Assembly (NCBI GenBank): GCA_021203465.1
Contig: JAJQBC010000119.1
Coordinates: 1 to 64,000, forward strand
DNA length: 64,000 nucleotides
Reading direction: 5' to 3'
DNA from: Lachnospiraceae bacterium
Lineage (GTDB): Bacteria > Bacillota > Clostridia > Lachnospirales > Lachnospiraceae
Under the pieces are notes generated by a model, which saw nothing but the letters and a program-made list of their open reading frames with translations, did no database searches and was not told the origin of the DNA. Made by a program: the position numbers and the translations under genes. This document shows, in pieces, positions 34,030 to 43,168 of this stretch; position 1 is the first letter of the stretch, and every line of letters begins with the position of its first letter.

Positions 34030-36255
34030 CTACCACCACAGGAGGTAGACCAGCGTCAGCCCCAGACCGATAATCGCCAGCATCAGGCCGAAGGAGAGGC
34101 TCACGCTGATCATGCGGTTCGTCTTATGCATGACCTCTTCCCACTCCGCGAATCGCACGACAAAGGAGCTTCGGATCGGCCTGCGCCGCAGTATCGTGCA
34201 GTTCAGCACCGCGGCGACGCGATCGAGCAACGTGCCCGCCACGCGTGAGAAACGGGAACCGATCAGGTAGACATGCCGCTCCGTCGTGCTCCGATGCGTC
34301 GTACGCCGGAAAAAGACGAGCACATAGTCCACCAGATAATCGCAGGCGCGGCTGAGCAGCGCCGTGAAACCCATGAGTCCCCTCAGGAAGGCTTTCACCA
34401 GATACAACCGGTCCAGGATCCCGCAGGCAATACTACCAAGATTCGTCGCGCAGCGCAGCAGCGTCTTTGTCAGCGTCAGTCGATCCACAAGCCCGCAGAC
34501 AAAGCCGCAGACCGACACCGCGCCCTTCTGAAATACCGGCCGATACACCCGTTCCTCCAGATCGAGCCATGCAGGCCAGAGATCCTTATAACACGTCTCC
34601 CCCGATTCATTCCTTCCCATCAGGAACCTTCGGATTATTCCAAAATAGACGATAGCGCCGATTGTCAGGGAAATGAGCGCCCCCTGCAGATTCGTCCAGG
34701 AGAAATAGTGCACTGCGTGCTCCGGCGAAACTCCGTGCAGAAATCCCTGCGCCAGATCTGCGATCCGGTTCATCGTAAGATACGGGAAAAATCCCAGGAT
34801 CAGAAGCAGCGCCGCCGGAACGAGCAGCGCGAGCGCGCTCTCCCGGTTCATATACCGCTTTTTCGCGTCATACTCCGCCTGCCTTTCCGGATTCTTCTCG
34901 AGGAAGACCGCCACAAAGAGCTTCGTCATGTAGGCGACGGTCATGCCGCCCGTGAGCAGAAAAACCCACTCGACACCGCGCACCCAGAGGGCGGAGCGCC
35001 CAAGCTCCGCGAGCTCCTCCGCGTATTCTACTATACTCTCGTGCAGCAGCGTCTTGCTGACATAGCCGCTGAAGCCCAGCACGCCGCCGATACTCAGCGC
35101 CCCTGTCAGGAAGATACCGGCGAGCAGCGGCTTTTTCCGCCCAAAACCGCGGACTTCATTGAGATTCAACTTATGCAAGTTCATGTAGACGACGCCCGCC
35201 GCCATGAAGAGAATCAGCTTGATCGTCGAGTGGTTGACCATATGAAGGATTGTCCCGCGCACCGCGAGCGCGTTCCCCTCGCCGAGCAGCTCCATCATCC
35301 CCGTACCGACCAGAATAAAGCCAATTTGCGACATGGACGAGCAGGCCAGCGTCCGCTTGAGATCGACGGAAAAGACCGCAAGCAGCGCACCACCGAACAT
35401 GGTGACAACGCCAAAGCCAAGAATCAGCAGTCCCCATGTCTCATCATAGCGGAACACTTCCGCGCAGACGATCAGAATACCAAAGACCCCGGTCTTGGTC
35501 AAAATTCCGGAGAGCAGCGCGCTCGCAGGCGCCGGCGCGACCGGATGCGCCTTCGGCAGCCAAACATGCAGCGGGAACATACCCGCCTTCGCGCCAAAGC
35601 CAAACAACAGGCAGCCGCCCGCCGCATAGATCTGCATTCTTTTCTCCAGCCAGACCGCCGCCACCGCGCCATGAAGCTCCGACATCCGCAGCGTCCCCGC
35701 CGCGTCATAGAGAAGGAGCAGACCCATCAGCATCACAAGGCCGCCGATGACCGCGATCGCGAGGTAGATCTCGCCCGCTTTCATCGCCTTTTCTGTCTCA
35801 TCGTGGACGACCCATACGTAGGAAGCCAGAGACATCACCTCAAAGAATACAAACGTGGTATACAGATCCCCCGACAGGAACACACCCATCGTTGCGCCGA
35901 GCGTCAGCAAATAAAAGAAGTGGTAGCGATTCCGGTTCCGGTAGTGTCCGAAATACTCCCGCGAAAACACGCCCGTCCCCAGCCACATAAAAGTCGCAAT
36001 CGTCCCATAAAGCATGCAAAAGCCGTCCATCTTCAGGTAGATGCCCTGCCCGCAGAAGCCCGCGAGCAAAAACTCCTGCTCCCCGCCTCTGAAATAAGTG
36101 GCTGCGGCCGCCAGCATCAGACCGAACTCCGCCGCCACCGCGAGCTGGACGACACGGTCGCGCGCGGCCTTGCTGCGCCGGCCCGTCAGATAGCTGACGA
36201 AGGCCGCCACGAAGGGGAACCACACCGTATGAAATAAAACAACATTTCCTGACAT
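34030..36255 (-). CDS. Large NuoL/HyfB-like cation antiporter subunit
   Basis: 741-aa polytopic protein of the complex I subunit 5 / Mrp-D / hydrogenase-4 family. The TM5 glutamate is in FFEVMSLASYVWVV and the TM7-8 lysine and histidines are in KAGMFPLHVWLPKAHPVAP and LTKTGVF. It differs from its three paralogs in a C-terminal extension of about 200 residues: a charged stretch (RACDYLVDYV, then FFRRTTHRSTTE) ending in one more helix (LAIIGLGLTLVYLLWW). It is the last gene of the cluster, separated from the others by 834 bp filled with palindromic elements. Confidence 0.85.
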   Translation of the reverse strand: MSGNVVLFHTVWFPFVAAFVSYLTGRRSKAARDRVVQLAVAAEFGLMLAAAATYFRGGEQEFLLAGFCGQGIYLKMDGFCMLYGTIATFMWLGTGVFSREYFGHYRNRNRYHFFYLLTLGATMGVFLSGDLYTTFVFFEVMSLASYVWVVHDETEKAMKAGEIYLAIAVIGGLVMLMGLLLLYDAAGTLRMSELHGAVAAVWLEKRMQIYAAGGCLLFGFGAKAGMFPLHVWLPKAHPVAPAPASALLSGILTKTGVFGILIVCAEVFRYDETWGLLILGFGVVTMFGGALLAVFSVDLKRTLACSSMSQIGFILVGTGMMELLGEGNALAVRGTILHMVNHSTIKLILFMAAGVVYMNLHKLNLNEVRGFGRKKPLLAGIFLTGALSIGGVLGFSGYVSKTLLHESIVEYAEELAELGRSALWVRGVEWVFLLTGGMTVAYMTKLFVAVFLEKNPERQAEYDAKKRYMNRESALALLVPAALLLILGFFPYLTMNRIADLAQGFLHGVSPEHAVHYFSWTNLQGALISLTIGAIVYFGIIRRFLMGRNESGETCYKDLWPAWLDLEERVYRPVFQKGAVSVCGFVCGLVDRLTLTKTLLRCATNLGSIACGILDRLYLVKAFLRGLMGFTALLSRACDYLVDYVLVFFRRTTHRSTTERHVYLIGSRFSRVAGTLLDRVAAVLNCTILRRRPIRSSFVVRFAEWEEVMHKTNRMISVSLSFGLMLAIIGLGLTLVYLLWW

Positions 36256-36285
36256 TGGCTTCTCCTTGTTTTGTCAAAAATTCCC

Positions 36286-36436
36286 GCCTGGTGCGGACAG
36301 ATAGTTATTTCCGGACTCGCTCCCGCTCAGTGTGCGGACGTAGCGGTACTAAGCTCAAGCTTCGCCTGACGGCTCGCTCTCGCTAAGTGCCGACGCCGCA
36401 CAATGGTCCGGTAATAACTATCTGTCCGCGCCAGGC
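36286..36436. repeat. Long palindromic element, copy B
   Basis: Arms 36286-36316 and 36406-36436 are inverted copies at 29 of 31 positions. The core 36317-36405 is 89 nt (TCGCTCCCGCTCAGTGTGCG...). Inside the core, TGTGCGG pairs with CCGCACA, and GGTACTAAGC with GCTAAGTGCC. It is the best-preserved copy and lies 30 bp upstream of the 741-aa antiporter gene's start. Confidence 0.9.
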
Positions 36437-36823
36437 TACACTTCTACAAAGGGGTTCGTGTCTCCCCATCCCACACCACAACCTGTTCCCGCCCTGGCAG
36501 TACCGATATCTGATGCGGACCCGCTCCCGCTCAGCGTGCGAACGTAGCGGTACTAAGCTCGATCATCGCCTACGGCTCGCTCTCGCTAAGTGCCGACGTC
36601 GCCCGATGGTCTTTATCAGAAATCGGTACTGTCAGGGCTGCTTTCCCGGCTATAACGAAACTTCTATCCATGATTCACATCTGTAAGTACAATTCCCTCC
36701 GGCTGCACTTCTGCAAAGGCTATAACCTGCCTTTTCAACGATGCGAATACCCTCATCCCGGCACTGTATCTATATATGCTCCATATGCAGGTATGCAACT
36801 CCTCTTGGCTCCACTTTGCAAAG
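36434..36823. repeat. Three short degenerate repeats between palindromic elements
   Basis: GGCTACACTTCTACAAAGG (36434-36452), GGCTGCACTTCTGCAAAGG (36701-36719) and the shorter GGCTCCACTTTGCAAAG (36807-36823). On the minus strand they read FVEV/FAEV/FAKW-like codons, but no open gene runs through them. Together with elements B, C and D they account for much of the gene-free 36256-37089 interval. Confidence 0.45.
36491..36638. repeat. Long palindromic element, copy C
   Basis: Arms 36491-36520 and 36609-36638 match at 25 of 30 inverted positions; three of the five exceptions would be G-U pairs on the plus strand. The core is 88 nt. The arm sequence is unlike those of A, B and D except for a loosely shared ATCTG. 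Confidence 0.85.
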
Positions 36824-36885
36824 TATGCAAAATGCCCCTTTACAAACAAATGCACAGGCTTTGTCCTGACACGTCCCAAAGTTCA

Positions 36886-37034
36886 GGCCCGGGGCAGGGA
36901 TATATCTGACCGGACCATTGTGCGGCGTCGGCACTTAGCGAAGTCAAGCCGTTAGGCGCCGACTGAGCTTAGTACCGCTACGTCCGCACACTGAGCGGGA
37001 GCGAGTCCGGACAGATATATCCCTGTCCCGAGCC
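36886..37034. repeat. Long palindromic element, copy D (opposite orientation)
   Basis: Arms 36886-36915 and 37005-37034 match at 27 of 30 inverted positions. Reverse-complemented, the 89-nt core is identical to copy B for its first 41 and last 26 nt and differs only around the hairpin tip. It lies about 55 bp past the stop of the preceding antiporter gene. Confidence 0.9.
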
Positions 37035-37089
37035 GTCCCTTTTCCACGTATCTAACACTGTGTCAAGACCTGTCCCTTCGCCACACAGT

Positions 37090-38568
37090 TCAGAACCCCC
37101 CGTTCGCAATACTTTGTAGGACCTCCAGCAGCGGCCCGGAGTGCAGCCCAAGCGCCAGAGTCGCGACAGCGAAGAGCGCGAGCGGCAGACACATCTCCCA
37201 GTTCGGATCCGTGACCTCCGGGTGCGGGGTGACACTGCCCCGGTCTGGGAAGAAAGCGCGGACAACCACCGTGAAGACGTAAATCGCGGTCATCAATGCG
37301 GCGTAGAGCAGGACGCCGACCGCGACGTAGGCGTAGGGAATCTCCCGCGCAGTCTCGACGGCCGCCATCGCGATACACCACTTACTGATGAAGCCCCCGA
37401 AGAGAGGGATACCCGCAAGGGAGCAGCCAAAAATGGCGAACATGCCGAAGGTGAAGGGCATCCGCCGCCCCAGGCCGTTCAGCTCATCGATATACTCAAC
37501 GCCGCTCTGGTGCAGGACCGCGCCCGAGCAGAAAAAGGCTCCAATCTTCATGACCGCGTGGACAACCATATGACACATGCCCGCAAACAGACCGGCCGGA
37601 CTCATCATCGTCACAGCCATGGTAACATAGGACAGATTGCTGATCGTCGAATAGGCGAGCCGCCGCTTAAAGTGCGTCTCCCTGACCGCCATCGTCGAGC
37701 CGTAGATGACGCTGATCATCGCGATACTCATGACCGCGAAGTGCGCCCAGGTCCCGCGCAGGAAATCCGTCCCGAAGCTGTAATAAGTCAGCCGCATCAG
37801 CGCGAAAGCGCCCGATTTCACGACCGCGACGGCGTGGAGTAGCGCGGTCACCGGCGTCGGCGCCACAGAGGCCTTCGGCAGCCATCCCTGAAACGGAAAA
37901 ATCGCGGCCTTGACACCGAAGCCGAGGAAGGTCAGCACATACACAAGCAGAATCAGCTGGACGTTGCCGCCAACCTTCTCCATGTCAAGCACACCGCCCA
38001 GGACAAAATTCGTCGTCGTCCCATACAGGATGAGGAATACAAGGCCGATGAACACGAAGGCCGCGCCGCCGATCGAGTAGTAGAGATAGGTCCGGCTCGC
38101 GCGCAGCGCCTTTCTCGTCATCGGGTGCATCACGAGGTAGACGCTCACCAGCGTCAGCAGCTCGTAAAACAGGTACATCGTCACGAGATCCTCCGACATC
38201 GCGACGCCGAGCGTCACCCCGTAGGTCATCGTGTAGCAGCAGAAAAAGCTGGTCGTGCGCTCCTCGTTGCGCATATATTCAAAAGCGTAGAGCGTCGCGA
38301 GCGGCCACAGCGCCGCAATCAGGCAGGTGAAGACGCAGCCAAGGCCGTCGAGCCGGAGAGAAAAATTCATATTTCCAGTCAGATGGAACAACACGAAGTT
38401 CGTCTCCGGGCGCCATAGGACGCAGGCGAAGGCCAACGCCGAGGTTGCAAGCACCAACAGCTCGATCAGCAGATTTCTCTTTTTATCAGGCAGCCGCAGC
38501 AGCGGCATCAGTGCGCCGCCCACGATCGGAAGCGCGATCGCAAGCGCAAGACAGGCACTGTTCATCAT
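37090..38568 (-). CDS. mnhD: Mrp-D/NuoM-like antiporter subunit
   Basis: 492-aa proton-conducting membrane subunit with about 14 transmembrane helices. The TM5 glutamate is in LFYELLTLVSVYLV; the TM7 lysine and second-half lysine are in KAAIFPFQGWLPKASVAP and VVKSGAFALM. Two ATGs stand side by side at 38568 and 38565 behind AGGAGG. It is third of three consecutive paralogs. Strict assignment as MnhD rather than NuoM or HyfB is not possible from sequence alone. Confidence 0.88.
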   Translation of the reverse strand: MMNSACLALAIALPIVGGALMPLLRLPDKKRNLLIELLVLATSALAFACVLWRPETNFVLFHLTGNMNFSLRLDGLGCVFTCLIAALWPLATLYAFEYMRNEERTTSFFCCYTMTYGVTLGVAMSEDLVTMYLFYELLTLVSVYLVMHPMTRKALRASRTYLYYSIGGAAFVFIGLVFLILYGTTTNFVLGGVLDMEKVGGNVQLILLVYVLTFLGFGVKAAIFPFQGWLPKASVAPTPVTALLHAVAVVKSGAFALMRLTYYSFGTDFLRGTWAHFAVMSIAMISVIYGSTMAVRETHFKRRLAYSTISNLSYVTMAVTMMSPAGLFAGMCHMVVHAVMKIGAFFCSGAVLHQSGVEYIDELNGLGRRMPFTFGMFAIFGCSLAGIPLFGGFISKWCIAMAAVETAREIPYAYVAVGVLLYAALMTAIYVFTVVVRAFFPDRGSVTPHPEVTDPNWEMCLPLALFAVATLALGLHSGPLLEVLQSIANGGF

Positions 38569-38577
38569 CGCACCTCC

Positions 38578-40065
38578 TTACAGGACTGCGGAAGCAATAT
38601 TCTGGATAAATCCGATCAACGCGCCCGGGAACATGCCGAGCAACAGCGTCGCCGCCGCATAGAGGACCATCGGAACCGTCATCAGCGCATTCACCTCATG
38701 CCTCTTCACGCCCGCATAGTCGAAGTCCGCCCCCGGGAAGAAGGCCTGAATCGACAACGTCAGAAGATACCCCGCCGTCAGCAGCGCGCTCAGCAATAAT
38801 ACGACCGGTCCGAGCCAGGTGAAAACACCGGTTCCGGAACCCAGCGCTCCCACCGCCAGATACCATTTGCTGACAAAGCCGGAGAGCGGCGGGATACCGA
38901 CGAGGCCGAGCGAGACGATCGTGAAACACCACATCGTCACCGGCATCTCCTTACCGATGCCGCGCAGCTCGTCGACCCGCGTCCGGTGCGTATTGTAAAT
39001 AATCGCGCCTGCGCAGAGGAAGAGGCAGTCCTTGATCACGCTGTGGAAGATAAAATGCGCAAGTCCCCCGACGAAACCGTCCACTGTCAGCGTCGCCAGG
39101 CCAAACATAATATAGGAGACCTGACTCACCGACGAGTAGGCCAGACGCTTTTTCAGGAGCTGCTCCTTGTAAGCCATCATGGATCCCATGAAGACCGTGA
39201 TCAGCGCCAGCGTCAGCCAGGTGTACTGCACCCAGGTGCCGCGCAGGAAGTCCGCGCCGACCATATAGAAAACCACCCGCACGACCGCTAGCACGCCGGC
39301 CTTCGTGATCACGCCGGAGAGCACCGCGCTCGCCGGGGCCGGGGCGACCGGGTGAGCCGTCGGCAGCCAACCATGCATCGGGAACATACCGGCCTTCGTG
39401 CCAAAACCGATGATAATCAACAATAATACAAAGAGCGTCATCCCCGTCGTTCCTGTGTAGGAAATCTCTCCCGCGCTTAGGTAACCGCCCGGCGTGAAGC
39501 TGCCGGTGAGCCCGTTCGCGAAAAGGTAAAAGATGCCGAACAGCGCGGTGAAAGCGCCGCCGATCGAGTAGAACAGATATTTCAGGCCCGCCATGACCGC
39601 CTCATGGGACATATTGTGCAGCACGAGCGGCAGCGAGGTCAGCGTCATCAATTCAAAGCAGAGGTACAGCGTCACCAGATTGCCTGCCTGATCGAGCGCG
39701 AGCAACACGCCCAACACAATCAGGTAAAAGCCAAAATAGCGATCCTCATTTTCCTCGTGCTTCATGTACTCGAAGGCAAAGACGCCGCCCAGCGTCCAGG
39801 CTGCAACTGTCATCCCCATAAAGAGCCGCGCAAGGCCATCGAGACGGAAGGTCAGTGAAATCGTGTCCGTCAGCCGCCAAACCGTGAGCTCATAATCCGG
39901 CGAGCAGATCAGCGCGACCGCCAGCAGTGCGGTCAGCGCCATCACCAGAAAAATCCCAACGCATTTCAAACGGCGGTTCTCTATCTTCCCCTGTCGCAGC
40001 AGGAGAAACAGGCCCGACAGTACCGGCAGCAGGATCGCCGCCCCAAACATCCATGTAATCGTCAT
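38578..40065 (-). CDS. mnhD: Mrp-D/NuoN-like antiporter subunit
   Basis: 495 aa, same family. Key residues are in LCFELMTLTSLPLVLH (Glu) and KAGMFPMHGWLPTAHPVAPA with VITKAGVL (Lys). It starts 15 bp after the paralog at 40081 and ends 9 bp before the next. The conserved ion-channel residues suggest it pumps or channels H+ or Na+ as part of one large complex with its neighbours. Confidence 0.88.
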   Translation of the reverse strand: MTITWMFGAAILLPVLSGLFLLLRQGKIENRRLKCVGIFLVMALTALLAVALICSPDYELTVWRLTDTISLTFRLDGLARLFMGMTVAAWTLGGVFAFEYMKHEENEDRYFGFYLIVLGVLLALDQAGNLVTLYLCFELMTLTSLPLVLHNMSHEAVMAGLKYLFYSIGGAFTALFGIFYLFANGLTGSFTPGGYLSAGEISYTGTTGMTLFVLLLIIIGFGTKAGMFPMHGWLPTAHPVAPAPASAVLSGVITKAGVLAVVRVVFYMVGADFLRGTWVQYTWLTLALITVFMGSMMAYKEQLLKKRLAYSSVSQVSYIMFGLATLTVDGFVGGLAHFIFHSVIKDCLFLCAGAIIYNTHRTRVDELRGIGKEMPVTMWCFTIVSLGLVGIPPLSGFVSKWYLAVGALGSGTGVFTWLGPVVLLLSALLTAGYLLTLSIQAFFPGADFDYAGVKRHEVNALMTVPMVLYAAATLLLGMFPGALIGFIQNIASAVL

Positions 40066-40080
40066 TTCCTTCGTTCCTCC

Positions 40081-41580
40081 TTATGCAAACATCTCAATTC
40101 CAGCCCGTATCAGGTCGGTGACTGGCTGGGAGAAAAGCCCCAAGCCAAAATTCATCAGAATCAATGCTACCAGCGCGCCGATCCTCCCGGGCGTCGGGTG
40201 AATGCGCACATCCTTATATTCCTCCGGCGCGCCGACCGGCGTATAGATCCGCACGACCGTGTGCAGGAAATAGATCGTGTTCAGGATCATACTGACCGCC
40301 AGCACAATCAACGTCGGCAGCAGCTTTCTCTGTGAGCCATCAATCGCCGCCGTCGCAAAGAGCAGCTTCGAGATAAAACCGGCCAGCGTCGGGATGCCGA
40401 CCATCGAAAGGCTGCCGATCAGGAATGCTGCACCGGCGAGCGGATTGCGGAAGGCCGCTCCCTGCAACGCCGGATAGACGCGTTTTCTCCCTGAAGCTTC
40501 ATTAAGCCCCTTCGCCGAAAGGAAAAGCAGCGACTTCGTGACCGCATGCATCAGGATGTGGAACACCGCTGCGACCATTCCCGCCTCCGTCGCAAGACCG
40601 ATGCCCATATAAACGTATCCGATCTGGGCGATCGAGGAATAGGCGATCATGCGGTAAATCTCCTTCGCCATGATCGCGGACACCGAGCCCATGATCATAC
40701 CGATCAGGCCGAAGACAAAGAGCACGTTCACAATCTTGCTCTGCACAATCAGATCGAAGCCGATCACGCGGTAAAAAATCTTGATCAGCAGGAAGATATA
40801 ACTCTTCGACACCAGCGACGACAGAATCGCGCTGCTCGAGATCGTGGCGTAACCGTAGGCGTCCGGCATCCAGGAGTGGAAGGGGTAAAGCCCGCTCTTG
40901 ATCGCGAGACCGACCGTGCAGAAGCTGATGATCACAAGCAACGGAACCTGATACTGTCCGCTCGCCGCCAGCTCCATAATTTCTACATGGATATACTCCA
41001 TTAACAGATTTCCGGTGACGCCGTAGAGCATCGCGATGCTGATCAGGAACAGGCCGGAACCGATCAGGCTCATGACCATATAGCGCGTCGCCGCGATCAG
41101 TGAGCGCCCGCTCTCCCGGATCATAATCAGGCCGCAGGTCGAGATCGTGTTGATCTCCACAAACACATAGGCCGTGAAGAGGTCGTTCGTGTAGAGGATC
41201 GCGAGCAGTGAACTCAGCAGCAGGTCAACCAGGATAAAGTAGAGATTGATCTTGTCCTCCGCAACATCCGTGAAGATCAGATCCATCCCGCCGAGCAAGG
41301 AACAGAGCACGACAAGCGAAAAGACCGTCGCAAGCAGCGATTCCAGAAGCCCCGCCCGCAGCTCATTGCCCCACGGGGCGGGAAAGCGTCCCATCGTGTA
41401 GGTAAAGCCCGCGCCTGTGAAGATAATATAGAGCAGCGTCGCGAAGGACAAAAGCGCCGCGAGCGACACGACAAACAGGGTCACACGCTTCGCCCCTTTT
41501 CCCTTCAGCGGCGTCGAGATAATCCCGGAGGCCATACACAGAACGATCGAAAAACAGGGAAAATTCTGAACAAAGCTCAT
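40081..41580 (-). CDS. mnhD: Mrp-D-like antiporter subunit
   Basis: 499 aa, first of the four large paralogs. Glu in FVEINTISTCGLIMI, Lys in KSGLYPFHSWMPDAYGYA and LVSKSYIF. The YGYA replacement of the usual HPVAP after the proline sets it apart from the other three. Its start overlaps the mnhC-like stop by 4 bp, the usual C-D coupling of Mrp operons. Confidence 0.9.
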   Translation of the reverse strand: MSFVQNFPCFSIVLCMASGIISTPLKGKGAKRVTLFVVSLAALLSFATLLYIIFTGAGFTYTMGRFPAPWGNELRAGLLESLLATVFSLVVLCSLLGGMDLIFTDVAEDKINLYFILVDLLLSSLLAILYTNDLFTAYVFVEINTISTCGLIMIRESGRSLIAATRYMVMSLIGSGLFLISIAMLYGVTGNLLMEYIHVEIMELAASGQYQVPLLVIISFCTVGLAIKSGLYPFHSWMPDAYGYATISSSAILSSLVSKSYIFLLIKIFYRVIGFDLIVQSKIVNVLFVFGLIGMIMGSVSAIMAKEIYRMIAYSSIAQIGYVYMGIGLATEAGMVAAVFHILMHAVTKSLLFLSAKGLNEASGRKRVYPALQGAAFRNPLAGAAFLIGSLSMVGIPTLAGFISKLLFATAAIDGSQRKLLPTLIVLAVSMILNTIYFLHTVVRIYTPVGAPEEYKDVRIHPTPGRIGALVALILMNFGLGLFSQPVTDLIRAGIEMFA

Positions 41581-41954
41581 TTCAGCTCCTCCCTCTGCAT
41601 CCGGATCAGGATCTCATCCAGATCCAGCGAGTGATAACGCCGATACATGCGCACCGTCAGCGCCAGCATCAGCGCCGTCACGCTGACGGACACGACAATG
41701 CCGGTCAACACCAGGCCACTCGGAATCGGATTGATGTAGTATTCCGCGTCGGTCACGCCATTCTCCACGATCGGAGCCGCGCGTCCCTCAATATAGCCCA
41801 TCGCCGCCAGAAAGAGGTACACCGAAGTGTCCATAATATTGAGGCCAATGATCTTCTTGATCATGTTCCGGTGGAGCAGCAGCGTCGTGAAGCCGATACC
41901 AAAGAGAATCACCGCCGCGACCTCCTCCACATTCAGCGCCAGATTCGGTCCCAT
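41577..41954 (-). CDS. mnhC: Mrp-C/NuoK-like subunit
   Basis: 125 aa, three transmembrane helices. NuoK/MnhC features are HRNMIKKIIGLNIMDTSVYL, then PSGLVLTGIVVSVSVTALML with the conserved TM3 pattern. The short soluble tail EILIRMQREELK is typical of MnhC. Tightly coupled to the next gene. Confidence 0.92.
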   Translation of the reverse strand: MGPNLALNVEEVAAVILFGIGFTTLLLHRNMIKKIIGLNIMDTSVYLFLAAMGYIEGRAAPIVENGVTDAEYYINPIPSGLVLTGIVVSVSVTALMLALTVRMYRRYHSLDLDEILIRMQREELK

Positions 41955-41955
41955 C

Positions 41956-42912
41956 TCACATTCCCCCTCTCCGGAACAGCGCGAAGAAGCAGTACATCGT
42001 ACAGGCCACCTCGAGTCCGACGAAAATATTGATCGGCAGCAGCATACCGGCGCTCAAGATATTACCCGCCGTGCCGGTTCCAAAGAGGCTCGCGATCCCG
42101 TTCGCCCCCGTATAGAAATAATAAATCATCGTGATGCTGTACAGCGTCAGCGCGCCGACCTTCACGCAGTCGTAAGTCTTTTCATTGAAGAAGCGCTGCG
42201 TCCGGTGGAAACCGAAGGTCGTCACATAGAGGATCAGCCCAGCGCCGATCACCGCGCCGCCCGAAAAGCCACCGCCCGGTGAAAGATTTCCGTTTAAAAT
42301 AATGTAGACGCCAAAGAGGAAAATGACCGGCGTCAGGACCTTCGTGACCTGCTGCAGAATCGCGTCCGGCTTCGGCTCATATTTCCAGTCCGTCTCCTTC
42401 GCCTTCTCAATGTCGTCGCGCCGTCTGCGCAACAGCACGATCACGCAGGTTGCCGCGATGAACAGCACGCAGGTCTCCCCGAAGGTGTCGAAACCGCGGT
42501 AGCTCAGGATCATATTCGTGACCATATTGACCGCGCCGACCTCCTTCATGCCCTGCTCGACATAGCGCTGTGAGACTTCATTGTTCGCAGGGGCATTCGC
42601 GTCGCCGACTACCGGCATCCACGACACCGCATACAGCAGCGCCGCGATCAGCAGCAGGCAGAGTGCCACCGATCCGAGCCGGTAGACTACCCGGAACGCC
42701 CTCATCTCCGTGTTGCGCTCCACATCGTCGAGATAGCGCTCGACCCGCGCGCGGTCGAGACGATCCGGATCATAGACCGATTCGCCCTTCAGCTCCGCTT
42801 CGCGCAGAGGCTTCATCTCCATCTTTCCATCGAGCGGCTCCGTTTCCCCGTTCACCCAGCGAAGCAGGCGCCGGAAGCGGCTGTTTTCATAATTATCCCT
42901 GACTCTGCTCAT
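41956..42912 (-). CDS. mnhB: Mrp-B domain protein with an N-terminal membrane extension
   Basis: 318 aa. The C-terminal 140 residues are a standard MnhB domain (NGNLSPGGGFSGGAVIGAGL). The N-terminal part has a charged cytosolic leader, then helices like those of the extra segment in membrane-bound hydrogenase/MnhA proteins (YRGFDTFGETCVLFIAATCV). In classical Mrp operons that segment belongs to the C-terminus of MrpA, so here the MrpA tail appears to be fused to MrpB. Confidence 0.85.
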   Translation of the reverse strand: MSRVRDNYENSRFRRLLRWVNGETEPLDGKMEMKPLREAELKGESVYDPDRLDRARVERYLDDVERNTEMRAFRVVYRLGSVALCLLLIAALLYAVSWMPVVGDANAPANNEVSQRYVEQGMKEVGAVNMVTNMILSYRGFDTFGETCVLFIAATCVIVLLRRRRDDIEKAKETDWKYEPKPDAILQQVTKVLTPVIFLFGVYIILNGNLSPGGGFSGGAVIGAGLILYVTTFGFHRTQRFFNEKTYDCVKVGALTLYSITMIYYFYTGANGIASLFGTGTAGNILSAGMLLPINIFVGLEVACTMYCFFALFRRGGM

Positions 42913-43168
42913 CCTTTTCCTCTCCCTCAGCGTCGTGCAGCGCCTGAATCTTCCGCAGCGTCACAAAGAACAGGATGCTGCTCACGCCCGCGCCAACCGC
43001 CGCCTCCGTGATCGCCAGATCCGGCGACTCCAGCAGGAACCAGATCACCGACATGACCAGGCTGTAGGACATGAAGACGATCACCGATATCAGATAATTT
43101 TTGATAAGGCTGACCGAGATCGCGCAGAGAATCAGGAAAACCAGCAGAATGATTTTAAATGTCTCCAT
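42893..43168 (-). CDS. DUF4040 subunit (MrpA C-terminal / MbhD-like)
   Basis: 91 aa with three transmembrane helices and the DUF4040 signature SPDLAITEAAVGAGVSSILF. The Glu in the middle helix is part of the proton pathway proposed for MrpA/MbhD. It overlaps its neighbours on both sides (about 14-20 bp), so the small genes form one translational unit. It supplies part of what is the MrpA C-terminus in Bacillus. Confidence 0.88.
   Translation of the reverse strand: METFKIILLVFLILCAISVSLIKNYLISVIVFMSYSLVMSVIWFLLESPDLAITEAAVGAGVSSILFFVTLRKIQALHDAEGEEKDEQSQG

Noticed and set aside
34273-36237. A 654-codon open frame on the plus strand opposite the 741-aa antiporter gene
   Set aside because: Shadow of a GC-rich membrane protein gene; its product is Arg/His/Gln-rich with no hydrophobic or known domain.
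36664-36879. 71-aa gene on the minus strand in the antiporter gap
   Set aside because: Its FAKW/FAEV repeats come from the short degenerate DNA repeats; it has no RBS or coding-type conservation visible.
36286-37034. CRISPR array
   Set aside because: Repeats are about 150 nt, in both orientations, irregularly spaced and partly diverged, with no short regular spacers or cas genes.
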